From Verrucomicrobiota bacterium (GTDB lineage Bacteria > Verrucomicrobiota > Verrucomicrobiia > Opitutales > Opitutaceae), in assembly GCA_016209255.1 (NCBI GenBank), contig JACQWL010000567.1:1-38492 (forward strand): 38,492 bases of DNA. Direction: 5' to 3'. The notes under the pieces were generated by a model that was not told the DNA's origin, made no database searches, and worked only from the letters and a program-made list of their open reading frames with translations. How positions within the stretch are numbered: the stretch's first letter is position 1; every line of letters begins with the position of its first letter. The translations under genes were made by a program, and so were the position numbers. Positions 17,026-26,924 of this stretch are shown here, one piece after another.

Positions 17026-20000
17026 TTATGGGCGGCGGAGCGGTCCCAGCACGGATTCATCGGCACCGATTTCGGTTGGTGCCGTGGTGAAGGGTTCCCA
17101 CCTCGAGCCGGCCTCGCAGCCGGTGAGTTTTTGAAAATCGGCGAACGTCGTCGCGGTGAAGCTGGTCTGGCCCACGCGCAGGCTGGCGAAGTCGTAGCGG
17201 TTCGCCTCACCCTGCCAGAGCGTGTTCGGGAAGATCAGCACGTTCGGTTTTGGATCCCCGCCGATCAGGGTGTGGCGCGCCGTCAGTTCGCCGCCGGGGG
17301 TGACGGTGAAATTCACCCCGAGGAAGGTGCAGCGCTCCAAGGTCAGCTTGCCGTTGCGGCTGACGCGCGCCTCGCCCGGCTTGCCGCCGACGCGGCGGAT
17401 GACGACATTTCTCAGGCTGACGGAACTGGGGCCGTTCTGGGGACGATTGGTATGCTGCGACACCTCCAGCGCACGCGCAGCCGTGCTTTCGACGATAACG
17501 TTTTCCATGCTGTGCGGCGAGTCGCCGATAAAGTAGATGTCATAGCCCAGGCAGTCCTTGATATAGACATTCCGATAATGGGTGACGCTGGAAACCGTGT
17601 CGCAGAGGCCGGTCGAGTTGCCGATGCTGACAAAACCATCGATCCGGCACTCGGCATCCTCGTGGGCGCTGAAGCCGTCGTCGCCGCACTCGATGGCGGC
17701 AATATTGAGAAACACGTTGTTCCGCTGCGCCCCATGGATGTTGAAGCCATCGTTATAGACGTGGGTGCCCGTGATATTCCGCACCACCAGATGCGAGCCG
17801 CTGATGCTCTGAATGACCGCACTGCCGCGCGCCGGGTAGCGGATGTTGGCAGCATCCAAGGCCTGGCCCTCCGGCAGCCGGAGATAGAACGCGTCCTCAA
17901 TCTTCACATACGTCCACTCGCCCGGCTGAAGATCGGCCGGTGGCTTCAACGGCGCGCTCGGGCCCTTGGACGTGCGGCCCATGTGATTCATCCGGCCGTT
18001 CCAAAGGAAGAACCACCGCCCGATGATGGCGTCGTCGATGCGCGGCAGCAGCTTCACCCGGCGGAACAAGCCCTGGCCAAGCGACTCCCAATCGACCCCG
18101 CGCACCGGTTCGCTTCCATCCAGCACCGCGCCGTGCCCATCCAACGTAATCGGTTTGCCGGGCAGCCCGTGCTTGTTGGTCAAATCCGCGCTCTCGTGGT
18201 ACGTGCCGGGTGCAAGATGGATCGTGTCGCCGGGCTGCGCCAGCCGGATGGCACGGGCGATCGTTTTCACCGGGCCCGCCACGCCGTCCTGCGCATCGCG
18301 GCCGTTGACCGGATCGACCCGCCAGGCGCGGCCCAACTCCGCCGCCATCATCATGGGGCGCCGGCGCATGGCCGCCTCGTTCTGCTCCTCCGTGACCGAG
18401 CTGAACGTGTTTGGGCGCTGCGTGAGATCCACGACCCGCCAGGCGAGATCTGCCAGACGCGGATCGCCGATGTCGTCGCGGATCCGGCGCAACGCGGCCG
18501 CGCCGTCGTCGCCAAACTCCAGGATGGCATTGCCAATCGGACGCCAGCCCCATTCGGCATCCGCCCGCTTTCCATCCGTATGTTTCCGAAAAGCGGCGAC
18601 CAAGGCCGCCAGCATCTTCGGATGCAGTCGCGGCGTCTCAGGGCGCCCGAATGCCGCGAGCTTGCCGAGCGACACCGCCGCCCGGTTCACCACGACCGGA
18701 TCGGGATGATCCAGGGCACCCAACAACACTTCGATTGCCTCGGGACTTTTCGAGATATTGCCGATAGCTTCAGCGGCCGCGAAACGCGGAAACCGCGCGC
18801 CATCCTGCAATCCCGCGCCAAAAACGGGCAACAGTGCCGGCGTCGCGTGGACCAGCAACGCTCGCATCGCCACTTCCCGGATCCGGGGGTTCTTCGACTG
18901 GAGCGCGGCGGCCGAGAGCTCGCTCACCGGCACCGGCTGCATGCGCCGCAAGGCAATGATGACGCATTCGCGCAGCATGTGGTTGTCGTACCGCTCGATC
19001 GCCTGCAGCAGCGGCGCGCAGGCGGCGGGATCGCGACGTTCGCCCAGCGCCAGCGCGGCGACACAGCGCACGCCATTCTCGGCATCCCCCAACCCGGCGA
19101 ACAACGGCTGGAGATCGCCGGCTTTCTGCTTGCCCAGCGCCTGCAAGGCCAGCCGGCGTTCGATGAGATTCGCCGACCGGGCCGACTTGACGAGCAGCGC
19201 TGGATCGAGGGAAAGACCGCCCGCGATGCCCTGCTGCAGCGCACGCATTCTGGCGAACACGTCTGGGCTGCGCATCCCAGCGGCGGTTTGTTCCGGCACA
19301 AACCCGCGCTCCAGGTGTTGCACATCGTCGCTCACGGCCAGCACGGTCGGCACCCCCTTCGCCTGATACGCCTTCCAGCCGTCCCGAAACGGTCCGGAGG
19401 TGAGTACACTCACTTCGGTCTTCGTCCCCCGCGCAAGGAAGAGAAGATCGTCGAGGGCCTTGAGCTGCGGCGGTCCGCTGTTGTTGCCGTAGATCAACAA
19501 CTCGTCGACCAAGCCCTCGCGCACCCACGTATCGACGTCCATCACCTGGCTGCCGGCGGTGATGACGAGCTCCGGCACGTTCCACGACTGAGGTTGGCGC
19601 GGGTCGTTCGAGTTGACGACCATGCCGAGCTTGATGCGATGCCGATCGAGCTCCGCCTTCAGTTCGCGCAGAAACGCGGTAACGTAGCTCCCGCGCAACC
19701 GCAGCCAATCCTCGCGCGACGCTCCGCGGCGAAATGGCTCGGTGCGGAGATCCAGTTTGTAGCGTTGCTTGAATTCGCTGACGATCGGCTCGCTGAAGCC
19801 GAACTCGTCGGCGAAGCGGAGCGAGTAGTTCTCCACGTAGGTGAGAAAACAAATTCCGTCGTAACCGGCCTTCACCGACTCCTTGACCGTGAGATCAACG
19901 AGCGCCTTCCGCGCTTCGGGATACGCCAATTCGATCGGGCCGCCCTGCCGGCGCACCCCGTGCTTGTCGGCCGGAGCCCACTCGGGATGCTCGAGCCGAA

Positions 20001-20457
20001 GTTTCGATTCATAGCAAAACGGATAATCGCCAAAGCCGGGTGTGTCCGGTGCCGCACCCCAATCCCACAGCGATCCCATGCCCCAGATCTCCATCCCCCG
20101 TGCGTGGGCCGCCTTCACGGCGAGTTGGTCGGGCTTCACCTCGGCATAGAGCGTCTGCAGCCACTCCCAAAGCGAGTAGTAACGGCAGTTCTCCGGCCGT
20201 GCCTGCATCGTGCTGACCCAACTCGCCTCTTCCAGTCCGCGCCAGTAAATGCGCCGCGTGTGGTTCACGTTCTTGAACAGGTCAAACGTCGCCTCGATGC
20301 TCGCCGGTGAATCGATCGGGAGCGACGAACCCAGGAAATGATTGTCGCCGGTGCTGACGTAGACATCGATGATTGGCTCGGCCGCCGCCAAGGACGGCCA
20401 ACCCGTGCCCGCCAGAAATGCCGCGAGGCAAAACGCGACGATGCGTCCGTAGCGCAC
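17026..20457 (-). CDS. Secreted three-domain protein: glycosidase-like TIM barrel, HEAT repeats, right-handed beta-helix
   Basis: I propose GTG 20457 (1143 aa), because it is followed by RYGRIVAFCLAAFLAGTG..AAAEP, a good signal peptide; the open frame upstream is repeat sequence. The N-terminal domain (~30-400) resembles GHL10/GH10-like barrels: IIDVYVSTGDNHFLGS, AVKAAHARGMEIWGMGS, SVKAGYDGICFLTYVENYS, HRIKLGMVVNSNDP. The middle (~430-730) has HEAT-type helix pairs: ERRLALQALGKQKA, VRCVAALALGERRDPAACAP, FAAAEAIGNISKSPEAIEVL. The C-terminal part (~760 to the end) is a pectin-lyase-like beta-helix beginning GPVKTIARAIRLAQPGDTIH and APGTYHESADLTN (DUF1565-like), with repeated 'N.F.N..G' turns. 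The combination suggests a large exported carbohydrate-active protein. Which barrel residues are catalytic is not clear to me. It lies downstream of the M14-esterase fusion. Confidence 0.8.
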   Translation of the reverse strand: MRYGRIVAFCLAAFLAGTGWPSLAAAEPIIDVYVSTGDNHFLGSSLPIDSPASIEATFDLFKNVNHTRRIYWRGLEEASWVSTMQARPENCRYYSLWEWLQTLYAEVKPDQLAVKAAHARGMEIWGMGSLWDWGAAPDTPGFGDYPFCYESKLRLEHPEWAPADKHGVRRQGGPIELAYPEARKALVDLTVKESVKAGYDGICFLTYVENYSLRFADEFGFSEPIVSEFKQRYKLDLRTEPFRRGASREDWLRLRGSYVTAFLRELKAELDRHRIKLGMVVNSNDPRQPQSWNVPELVITAGSQVMDVDTWVREGLVDELLIYGNNSGPPQLKALDDLLFLARGTKTEVSVLTSGPFRDGWKAYQAKGVPTVLAVSDDVQHLERGFVPEQTAAGMRSPDVFARMRALQQGIAGGLSLDPALLVKSARSANLIERRLALQALGKQKAGDLQPLFAGLGDAENGVRCVAALALGERRDPAACAPLLQAIERYDNHMLRECVIIALRRMQPVPVSELSAAALQSKNPRIREVAMRALLVHATPALLPVFGAGLQDGARFPRFAAAEAIGNISKSPEAIEVLLGALDHPDPVVVNRAAVSLGKLAAFGRPETPRLHPKMLAALVAAFRKHTDGKRADAEWGWRPIGNAILEFGDDGAAALRRIRDDIGDPRLADLAWRVVDLTQRPNTFSSVTEEQNEAAMRRRPMMMAAELGRAWRVDPVNGRDAQDGVAGPVKTIARAIRLAQPGDTIHLAPGTYHESADLTNKHGLPGKPITLDGHGAVLDGSEPVRGVDWESLGQGLFRRVKLLPRIDDAIIGRWFFLWNGRMNHMGRTSKGPSAPLKPPADLQPGEWTYVKIEDAFYLRLPEGQALDAANIRYPARGSAVIQSISGSHLVVRNITGTHVYNDGFNIHGAQRNNVFLNIAAIECGDDGFSAHEDAECRIDGFVSIGNSTGLCDTVSSVTHYRNVYIKDCLGYDIYFIGDSPHSMENVIVESTAARALEVSQHTNRPQNGPSSVSLRNVVIRRVGGKPGEARVSRNGKLTLERCTFLGVNFTVTPGGELTARHTLIGGDPKPNVLIFPNTLWQGEANRYDFASLRVGQTSFTATTFADFQKLTGCEAGSRWEPFTTAPTEIGADESVLGPLRRP

Positions 20458-20852
20458 GTGCGTTGCCGGCGAAGGGGAAACCTCCGGATGGTTGCGGGGC
20501 CATGAGCGCAGTGGCCGGGGGGCAGATCCGGAATCATGCGGTTCCGACCGCAAAACGCGTCGTGCACCAGAGCCGAGGAAGCGAGGGCCTTCGTAGCCCT
20601 GCGCGTGAGCGCAGGGACGACGTCCAGCAGTCCCGCCGCTCACCAGACGGGGTGAAAATCCGCCGCAAGCGGTAGCGCGGTGCTTCAGCCCGCCCTGAAA
20701 CGCTCCGAAACGCGGGCTAAAGCACCGCGCGACACCAGACGCCCAGCGCCAATCGTATACCGAGCATATTTTCACACCGTCTGTCACGCTGCAGGCTACG
20801 ACAGCGGCGTTTCCTTTGCGTCGACCGCAGCCTGGTAAGATGACGGCAGCGA
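20458..20852. repeat. Repeat-filled spacer with two REPIN-like palindromes
   Basis: This 395-bp gap has no convincing gene. The segment 20590-20618 is identical to 14975-15003 (hairpin CCCTGCGC-GTGA-GCGCAGGG). A decayed partner arm (TCCCGCCGCTCACCAGACGG) starts at 20631. A second element pairs 20672-20693 (GTAGCGCGGTGCTTCAGCCC...) with 20712-20730 (GCGGGCTAAAGCACCGCGC). This same family recurs at 34647-34717. The repeats are read through by the open frame of the downstream gene, giving a spurious N-terminal extension. Confidence 0.7.
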
Positions 20853-23381
20853 TCACGGCGCGACCTTGCGTTGCGGCTGCGATCCGGTGGGTGCGGGGCG
20901 CAAGAGGTCGATCAGGAACTCCTGAATGTTCGCGTGCCCGGACTTGCTATCACCGCGGTAACGCAGTTCCACCTTCACCCCGACCGCCTCCAGCTTCCGC
21001 TGGAGCATGAGGCCCGACACCGCCGAGTGGTTTGGATCGGTCTGGGCTTCCCCCGGCACTGGCGGTTTGTCCTGCGTCGGGAAATCCATGAAAATCGGCG
21101 GATCGTCGCTGCTGGCAAACTCGATCGGCGAGAAGCGACGAATCTGCGGCAGATAGGAATCGCGGGCGGCGAGAAAGGGCGCGAAGGATTCGGCCCGGGA
21201 CATCCCGGCAAAGCCAAAGGCATGGGCACTGAAGATGCTATTGGGGATCCACTCGCGCAGTTGCTTCGGATCGAGGGATGTCACGGGTGCCTTCGCTGCG
21301 ACACAATAGAGCCGGGTCGATTCGCGCGCGATCGGGTCGGCGCTCTGCGGTTCCGCCATGTCATCATGCAGACCGAGCCAGAGCGAAGCGCAGCCCCCCG
21401 CACTCACCCCGCTGGCGGCAACGCGGGTTGGGTCGAGGTTCCACTCCCGCGCCTTCGAACGCACGAACTGCAATCCGCGCCGGGCGTCGCCGAGCGGCCA
21501 CTCCACGGGCGGCGTGATCCGCGCCGCGTTCGCATCCTGGAGGAAACGGTAATTCACCGCGGCGACCGAGATGCCCGCGTCGAGCAAGGCGCGCACGTCG
21601 AGATGACGGTGAATCTCGCTCTTATCGTCGGCGGCCCAACCGCCGCCGTGTATATAGTACACCAAGGGAGTCGGCCGATTCGAGCGTGCCCGCCAAAAAT
21701 CGATGGTCTGACGGAAATGTGGGCCGTAGGGCACATCGGTGAACGTGGGCGGCGTTGCCTCGGCCTTGGCAGTGGCCAGGCGTTGCTGCACTTCCGGCGG
21801 TGGCAACCAGCCCGTGGCATGCGCCCGATCCGGCTGATAACTGCACGTCACAAAAAAGAGCCCAGTCTGCCGAGCCCGCTCCGGCGGCACATTTACCTGC
21901 ACCTGCGTGAAGCCATCCGCCGACCAGCTTTCGTAGCCGTTGGTGGCACTCTCTGCCAAAGGTTCGCCGTTGAGTTGGAGGTCAAGGTGGGTCGCATGCC
22001 GATAAGGCAGCCGCAAACGAAAGCCGATGCCGTGTTCTATCAGACCGCCCGCATCATCTTTTGCCAGCAGGAGCGCGGCGGGCGGCGTTTCGAGCCCCAG
22101 CTTGATTTCCGGACCGGCACCGATGAAGCGCTCGATGTTGGCGGCGGGAGCACCGAGAAACCCGCGCAAGTTGCGATTGAGCGTCGGAAGATCGGCAGTT
22201 GCGATCGCCCGCTTGGCTGCGGCGCTCGTGGCGCAGACCACGGCGGCGCGGGCCACCGTCTGGGGATAGAGAATCCCCAGGGTGAAATCGCCCTGCCGGT
22301 TCCAGAGTTCGATCCGGCTCCTGCGACGCTCGGCGGCAGACGGGCCGTACGCAGTGACAAATGTTCCCACAAAGGACTTCACCCGATTCACGGGATAGCC
22401 CGCGACGCGTTCGTCCGCCCAGACGCCATTGCCGATCCGCAACAGGCCGCGGAGGCGGGCGATCGCACTCTGCTCCCAGGCCACCTCCAGCGCCGAGGCC
22501 ATGGTGTGATATTTCGCGTAGCCATAGTGGGCGGTATAAAACATGGCGGAACCGCTCCACAACTTCTTGCTCAGCGGCGCGAGTTCCGGGCCGCCGAAAA
22601 TCCTCTGGGCATCGGCTTCAAACCGATCCGAGGGAAAGCCCGCCTCACGGCCCGCGGCGATCATCGCCTCGGTCACCCGCCAATCCCATGGACGAAGCGC
22701 AAAATTCGAATAGGCACTGCCGGTGACCTCAAACATGATCTGTCCATGATACATCCGGCGCGCGCCGAGTTGCTCGGGGGCATACTCCTGCATGCCCGTG
22801 CCGTGGAGGTCGACGTGCACATCGGGCTTGTACTCATCGATGACCGAGACGACCGCGACGAGTTCGGGAGCTTCCTCGGGCTTAAGCACGGCTAGCGCCT
22901 TTACGTCCCAGACTTTCCCTGACCGGCCAAGTCCCGTATAGGGATCGACCCCATGTTCATTGCGGAAGCGGTCCGTATGAAACATCGCGAGCGGGTTGAC
23001 GACGGGCATGATCAGCACGATCTGTCGCCGGCGCGTTTCCGCGGCCTCCGGTGCATCGCTGAGCAACCATTCCGTAAAGGCCATTGCCGCCGTTGTCCCG
23101 CTTCGCTCCGGTCCGCTGTGCAACGCGGTCACGAGGCACACCTGTTTGTCGGTGTCGGCAACGGTGGGATCGGTGACCTTGACCAGGTAAACGGGCATGT
23201 TCTGCCCGCTGAGTCCACGCGAGTGCAGTGTCAACCACTGTGGAAATTTCTGGCGCCAGAGCCGCAAGGTTCCATCGTACTCCGCCTGCGTCAGCCGGTG
23301 CATCGGTGGATACGCCGTCGGTGGTTCCTGCGCGACAACCACCGGGACGGCCGCGAGAATCGCGCCGCCCATGGCCAGCAT
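20853..23381 (-). CDS. Secreted fusion of an M14-type metallopeptidase domain and an alpha/beta-hydrolase esterase
   Basis: I chose ATG 23381 (842 aa): MLAMGGAILAAVPVVVAQEP is a signal peptide and earlier codons overlap the spacer. Residues ~25-330 look like an M14 carboxypeptidase. Zinc ligands are suggested by TALHSGPERSG (His88, Glu92) and DVHVDLHGTG (His189/His193), and the general base by ASALEVAWEQ. The zinc pair reads HxxxE rather than the usual HxxE. Residues ~560-830 are an esterase of the BD-FAE/hormone-sensitive lipase type, with the oxyanion motif YYIHGGGWA (His578), nucleophile Ser660 in ASGVSAGGC, Asp near 766 in PPIFMDFP and His816 in KSGHANIQEF. A beta-rich linker joins them. 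It could release ester- and peptide-linked groups from a glycan or glycopeptide. It is downstream of the two TonB receptors. Confidence 0.85.
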   Translation of the reverse strand: MLAMGGAILAAVPVVVAQEPPTAYPPMHRLTQAEYDGTLRLWRQKFPQWLTLHSRGLSGQNMPVYLVKVTDPTVADTDKQVCLVTALHSGPERSGTTAAMAFTEWLLSDAPEAAETRRRQIVLIMPVVNPLAMFHTDRFRNEHGVDPYTGLGRSGKVWDVKALAVLKPEEAPELVAVVSVIDEYKPDVHVDLHGTGMQEYAPEQLGARRMYHGQIMFEVTGSAYSNFALRPWDWRVTEAMIAAGREAGFPSDRFEADAQRIFGGPELAPLSKKLWSGSAMFYTAHYGYAKYHTMASALEVAWEQSAIARLRGLLRIGNGVWADERVAGYPVNRVKSFVGTFVTAYGPSAAERRRSRIELWNRQGDFTLGILYPQTVARAAVVCATSAAAKRAIATADLPTLNRNLRGFLGAPAANIERFIGAGPEIKLGLETPPAALLLAKDDAGGLIEHGIGFRLRLPYRHATHLDLQLNGEPLAESATNGYESWSADGFTQVQVNVPPERARQTGLFFVTCSYQPDRAHATGWLPPPEVQQRLATAKAEATPPTFTDVPYGPHFRQTIDFWRARSNRPTPLVYYIHGGGWAADDKSEIHRHLDVRALLDAGISVAAVNYRFLQDANAARITPPVEWPLGDARRGLQFVRSKAREWNLDPTRVAASGVSAGGCASLWLGLHDDMAEPQSADPIARESTRLYCVAAKAPVTSLDPKQLREWIPNSIFSAHAFGFAGMSRAESFAPFLAARDSYLPQIRRFSPIEFASSDDPPIFMDFPTQDKPPVPGEAQTDPNHSAVSGLMLQRKLEAVGVKVELRYRGDSKSGHANIQEFLIDLLRPAPTGSQPQRKVAP

Positions 23382-23568
23382 GCCCGATTGCCGCCACAGC
23401 CAAACCCAACTGCACCGTTGCCGTTCGTTCGCGGCGCGAATACAGCCTAAAATTGAGAGCCATATTATCCTTGTTGGGATCACAGCGGCACCTCGACGGA
23501 GGAGATAGTGGAGGCCATGAGCAGAGGCAGGCGACCGGTGAATTGAACCCCGTACTGAGTCTTGAGTG

Positions 23569-26500
23569 CTAAAACGTGCCCTTGATGCCCAGCGTGAATT
23601 CCGCGCCTGGTACCATGAGCCGGTATTTTCTCGCATAGTTAGGCGTCGTCGGCGCGTAGCGCTCGTAGATGATGGGGGTATCGGTCAGGTTGGTGGCCGT
23701 TCCACTTAACGAAAGCCGCTTGTGAAATCGATATTCGAAGTCGGCGGAGACGGTCGTGCGCGGGGCCAGGTATTGATAGGTCGATGCCGGCACGGAGACA
23801 CTCACCGCCTGGAGCGCCAGCCGCGTCCGACCGCGCTGGTTCCAGTTCAACCGCGCCGAGAATTTTCCCCGCGCAAAGCTCACCCCCCAGTTGATGATCT
23901 TCGGCACGTAGTTGCTGAAATCGGCACTACTGGGTCCGCGGAGATCCAAGACCGTGGCGTTGCCATAGACCTGAAAGTTCTTGCCCCAAAACGGGAGGAA
24001 AAACAGCGACTGCCGATAACTCGCCTCCACGCCCGAGATCCGGGCGGTGCCGACGTTCTGCTTCGTCAAGATGTCATAGCCGGTAAACTCACCGTCGAAC
24101 TCTTCCGGGATATTCAACGCCTCGAGCAGCGCCGGCGTCGCGGCGACCTGCGAAGCGCCAAAGAAGTCGGCAATCGTTTTTGCAAAAACGCCCACACTCC
24201 CCACGCCTCCTTTGAAATTATAAGAATCCAGGGAGATATCATAGCCATCAGAGGTCCAGGGACGCAGGCCGGCGTTGATCACCCGGATGATCCGATCCGT
24301 TCCCGCCGCGGCTGCAGTCGCGTCGGGGAGCGTGGTATTCGGCACGATTTCCGTCAAATTTGGCCGACCCATCGTGCGGGCATACCCCACCCGCAAAATC
24401 AGATCATCCGTGAATCGGTAGCTGGCATTCAGACTCGGGTAAAATCCGTCGTAACTCCGCTCCGCCTGGGCCGCGCGGTTCTGGTACTGCAGTTTGTTTC
24501 GCTCGAGCAAGTCGTTCGTCAGCGGGATGAGCGCGCCGGTGGCGGTCCGCAGGAGTTTGCCATTCTGATCGCGGGCATAGAATCCATTGCGATCGAACAG
24601 CGGACCGTGGCCTTCGTCCTCGGTCTTCTCGAACCGCACCCCGCCCACGATCCACAGGCGGTTTTCGAATCGCTTCAGGTCCGCCCGCAGGTAGGCGGCC
24701 GAGATCGTTTCCTGGAAAAACTTTGAGCCCAGCACGGCCTGGGCATGCCAGGTGGTATCCGAGACAAAGTAGTCGGGGCGCTGCTTGAACAATTCGTATA
24801 ACTTGGTTGCACTGACCAGCGGCGGCCGGTGCCCGGCGAAATAGTTCTTCGCATCCGCGGCATATTCGGGATTCAGCACATCGTAGTTCTTGGCCTGGCG
24901 CTCGATCACGCTGGCCGTCGGACGAAAATTCCAGAGTCGAAAATCCCGTCGGGCGTCGCGCGTCTGGCGGTTCAACGCTGCGCCCACCTGCATTGAAAAC
25001 CCTCCGCCAAAGACCCGGCTCACGTCGGCTTTCACCTGATCCTTGGCATCGGTGGTGTCATAGTGGGTGTTCTTGCGCACGCTCTGGATCGAATACGCGC
25101 CCGGATCGAAAACATCCACCGCCACCCCCGACCGATCGACCGCGGTGATGTCACGCGGTTGCGCGGATTTCGCCGTGCCGCCGTAGACGTCCGTTGCCCG
25201 CAGCACGAGGTTCGTGATGCGAAGATCCGTGTAGCCGAAATAGCCCTTGTCGACATCGCGGTAGGTGGTCCGATTCCGCCCGAGCGAACCATTGAAATCG
25301 ATTTTCCAATTCCCGCGTTTGTAGGTGTTGTTGACCGTAACCTGGCGGGTGCGTTCGTTGCGCTTGAAGGCCGTGCCAAACATATACGCGGTTCCCACCC
25401 CGGGTGTCGCACCCAGGGCAAAGTCAGGCCCGCCCGTGACTCCGGTGCCGAAGACGTAGCTCGATCGGTCCTCGCCCCCGTAAATCACCATATCGACGTG
25501 GAGCAGATTCACCTTCAGCAGGTTGTAGTCCCCCATCCGCCATTCGGCTCCGAGGGCCACATCGGCGGAGTCGACCCGGCGCTCGGCCGGGTTTGTATCC
25601 ACCTGCATCAAGGCCAACCGACTGAGGTCCCAGGGCGTGAGCACCTCGCGAGTCAGGTTGGTGCGCATCGTCGCGCCCCCGGAAAAATTCACCGCGAAGG
25701 ATTTGTTGATGGGAAACTCGTACGCCAGGTTGAACCCCGGCTGCACCGGGCGGAGGTTCAACTCCGGCCGGCTGCCGCGTTTGGCCAGGCCACCGCCGAT
25801 GAATCCGCGGCTGTTGAACGTGCTATAGGCGCGGTAGGAAAGCTGGGGATCCCGACGTTCGAAACCGCTCTTGCTGATCGCATTGATCATTCCGCCCTGG
25901 GCATTGGCCGGCAGATCGGGCGTCGGCACCTTGGTGATTTCGATCCGGCTGATGTTGTTCAACCGCAGCGCCCCCAGTTCGATATTGCGGCCGCCCCCAA
26001 ACGACGCGCTGCTGGCGACCTCGCCGCCATCGATGGTCACGAGCGTGCCGCTGCTGGGAAATCCCCGGAGCGACACCCCCTGGCCGGCGGTCGAGGAGTC
26101 GACGTTGACCCCGGGCAGGTACTTGATCAGTTCGACGGCGCTGCCCTCACCGGAATCGCCAAATTCGCCGGCCGCGACCACGTTTCTGATGTTCGCGGCG
26201 TTGCGTTGCTCGTTTAACGCCAGCGACTGGGCGCTCATGCGGGTTTCCTCGACCGAGAACGCATCGAGCACCAGCACCTTGCCTGAGTCCGTCGTGACAC
26301 TGCGGGCGGATTCCAGGTCGAAGTCCTTTCTCACCGTCCTTCCCGCCTCGACGCGGACCGTGGCAGATTGCGGGGCGAGTCCGGTGTAGGAGACGACGAC
26401 ATCGATTTCCCCGGGAGGAAGATGGTGCAGGAGGTATTCGCCGCTGCTGTTGGTAAAGGCCTCGAGATTGGTGCCCTTCACGACAATCCGGGCATTGTTC

Positions 26501-26652
26501 AGGTAGATTTCGCCTGAGACATTGAATACCCGGCCCTGGATTTCACCAAGACCGGCGGATTCGGCGCTAACAGCCACCAAGCAGAGCGTCAGTACGGCCA
26601 GGCCGGCCATCAACGCTCTCCGCACGCTGACACGAGACAATTTTGAGTTCAT
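23569..26652 (-). CDS. TonB-dependent outer-membrane receptor (tandem copy 1)
   Basis: ATG 26652 gives 1027 aa with a signal peptide (RRALMAGLAVLTLCLVAVSAESA). Residues ~33-120 form a carboxypeptidase-regulatory-like domain (GEIQGRVFNVSGEIYLNNAR, NSSGEYLLHHLPPGEIDV). The plug follows, with VLDAFSVEETRM, the 'AVELIKYLPGVNVD' and 'VSLRGFPSSGTLVTIDGGEV' elements, and ITKVPTPDLPANAQGGMINA. A ~750-residue 22-strand barrel ends in the terminal Phe of LGIKGTF, a typical outer-membrane signature. It imports a large ligand, presumably an oligosaccharide, using TonB energy. No SusD-like lipoprotein accompanies it. It is a close paralogue of the upstream receptor at 26925-30017, to which it aligns over its whole length. 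It is followed by the M14-esterase gene after a ~190-bp spacer in which I see nothing distinctive. Confidence 0.95.
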   Translation of the reverse strand: MNSKLSRVSVRRALMAGLAVLTLCLVAVSAESAGLGEIQGRVFNVSGEIYLNNARIVVKGTNLEAFTNSSGEYLLHHLPPGEIDVVVSYTGLAPQSATVRVEAGRTVRKDFDLESARSVTTDSGKVLVLDAFSVEETRMSAQSLALNEQRNAANIRNVVAAGEFGDSGEGSAVELIKYLPGVNVDSSTAGQGVSLRGFPSSGTLVTIDGGEVASSASFGGGRNIELGALRLNNISRIEITKVPTPDLPANAQGGMINAISKSGFERRDPQLSYRAYSTFNSRGFIGGGLAKRGSRPELNLRPVQPGFNLAYEFPINKSFAVNFSGGATMRTNLTREVLTPWDLSRLALMQVDTNPAERRVDSADVALGAEWRMGDYNLLKVNLLHVDMVIYGGEDRSSYVFGTGVTGGPDFALGATPGVGTAYMFGTAFKRNERTRQVTVNNTYKRGNWKIDFNGSLGRNRTTYRDVDKGYFGYTDLRITNLVLRATDVYGGTAKSAQPRDITAVDRSGVAVDVFDPGAYSIQSVRKNTHYDTTDAKDQVKADVSRVFGGGFSMQVGAALNRQTRDARRDFRLWNFRPTASVIERQAKNYDVLNPEYAADAKNYFAGHRPPLVSATKLYELFKQRPDYFVSDTTWHAQAVLGSKFFQETISAAYLRADLKRFENRLWIVGGVRFEKTEDEGHGPLFDRNGFYARDQNGKLLRTATGALIPLTNDLLERNKLQYQNRAAQAERSYDGFYPSLNASYRFTDDLILRVGYARTMGRPNLTEIVPNTTLPDATAAAAGTDRIIRVINAGLRPWTSDGYDISLDSYNFKGGVGSVGVFAKTIADFFGASQVAATPALLEALNIPEEFDGEFTGYDILTKQNVGTARISGVEASYRQSLFFLPFWGKNFQVYGNATVLDLRGPSSADFSNYVPKIINWGVSFARGKFSARLNWNQRGRTRLALQAVSVSVPASTYQYLAPRTTVSADFEYRFHKRLSLSGTATNLTDTPIIYERYAPTTPNYARKYRLMVPGAEFTLGIKGTF

Positions 26653-26924
26653 GGAATTATGGATGCCGCAAATGGCGGTTAAAGAATGCGCTGATGGCCT
26701 GCTCCAAGGCCTTCGAGTCAGGCTCGGCCGCACGGAGTGAAATGGCCAGCGCGAGCAAGAGCGGCTGCGAATGGAAGACCATGAGCACAGAAGCTAGAGT
26801 TGAAACCGATTTGCCCGGTGCGGAGTCAGGTCCTCCTCGGGCGGGGGACGATAAACCATGGGCGTTAGTGGCTCTGGCAACACCGACGCAACCGGTTTTC
26901 ACAGTGCGTGGCATCGGGACCGGG

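Noticed and set aside
16603-20310. A 1235-codon open frame on the plus strand
   Set aside because: It is the antisense shadow of the large minus-strand glycosidase/HEAT/beta-helix gene. Its product is low-complexity Arg/His/Ala-rich and has no domain, whereas the minus strand shows clear domains and a signal peptide.
20871-22895. A 674-codon plus-strand open frame
   Set aside because: Antisense of the M14-esterase gene; no recognisable motif.
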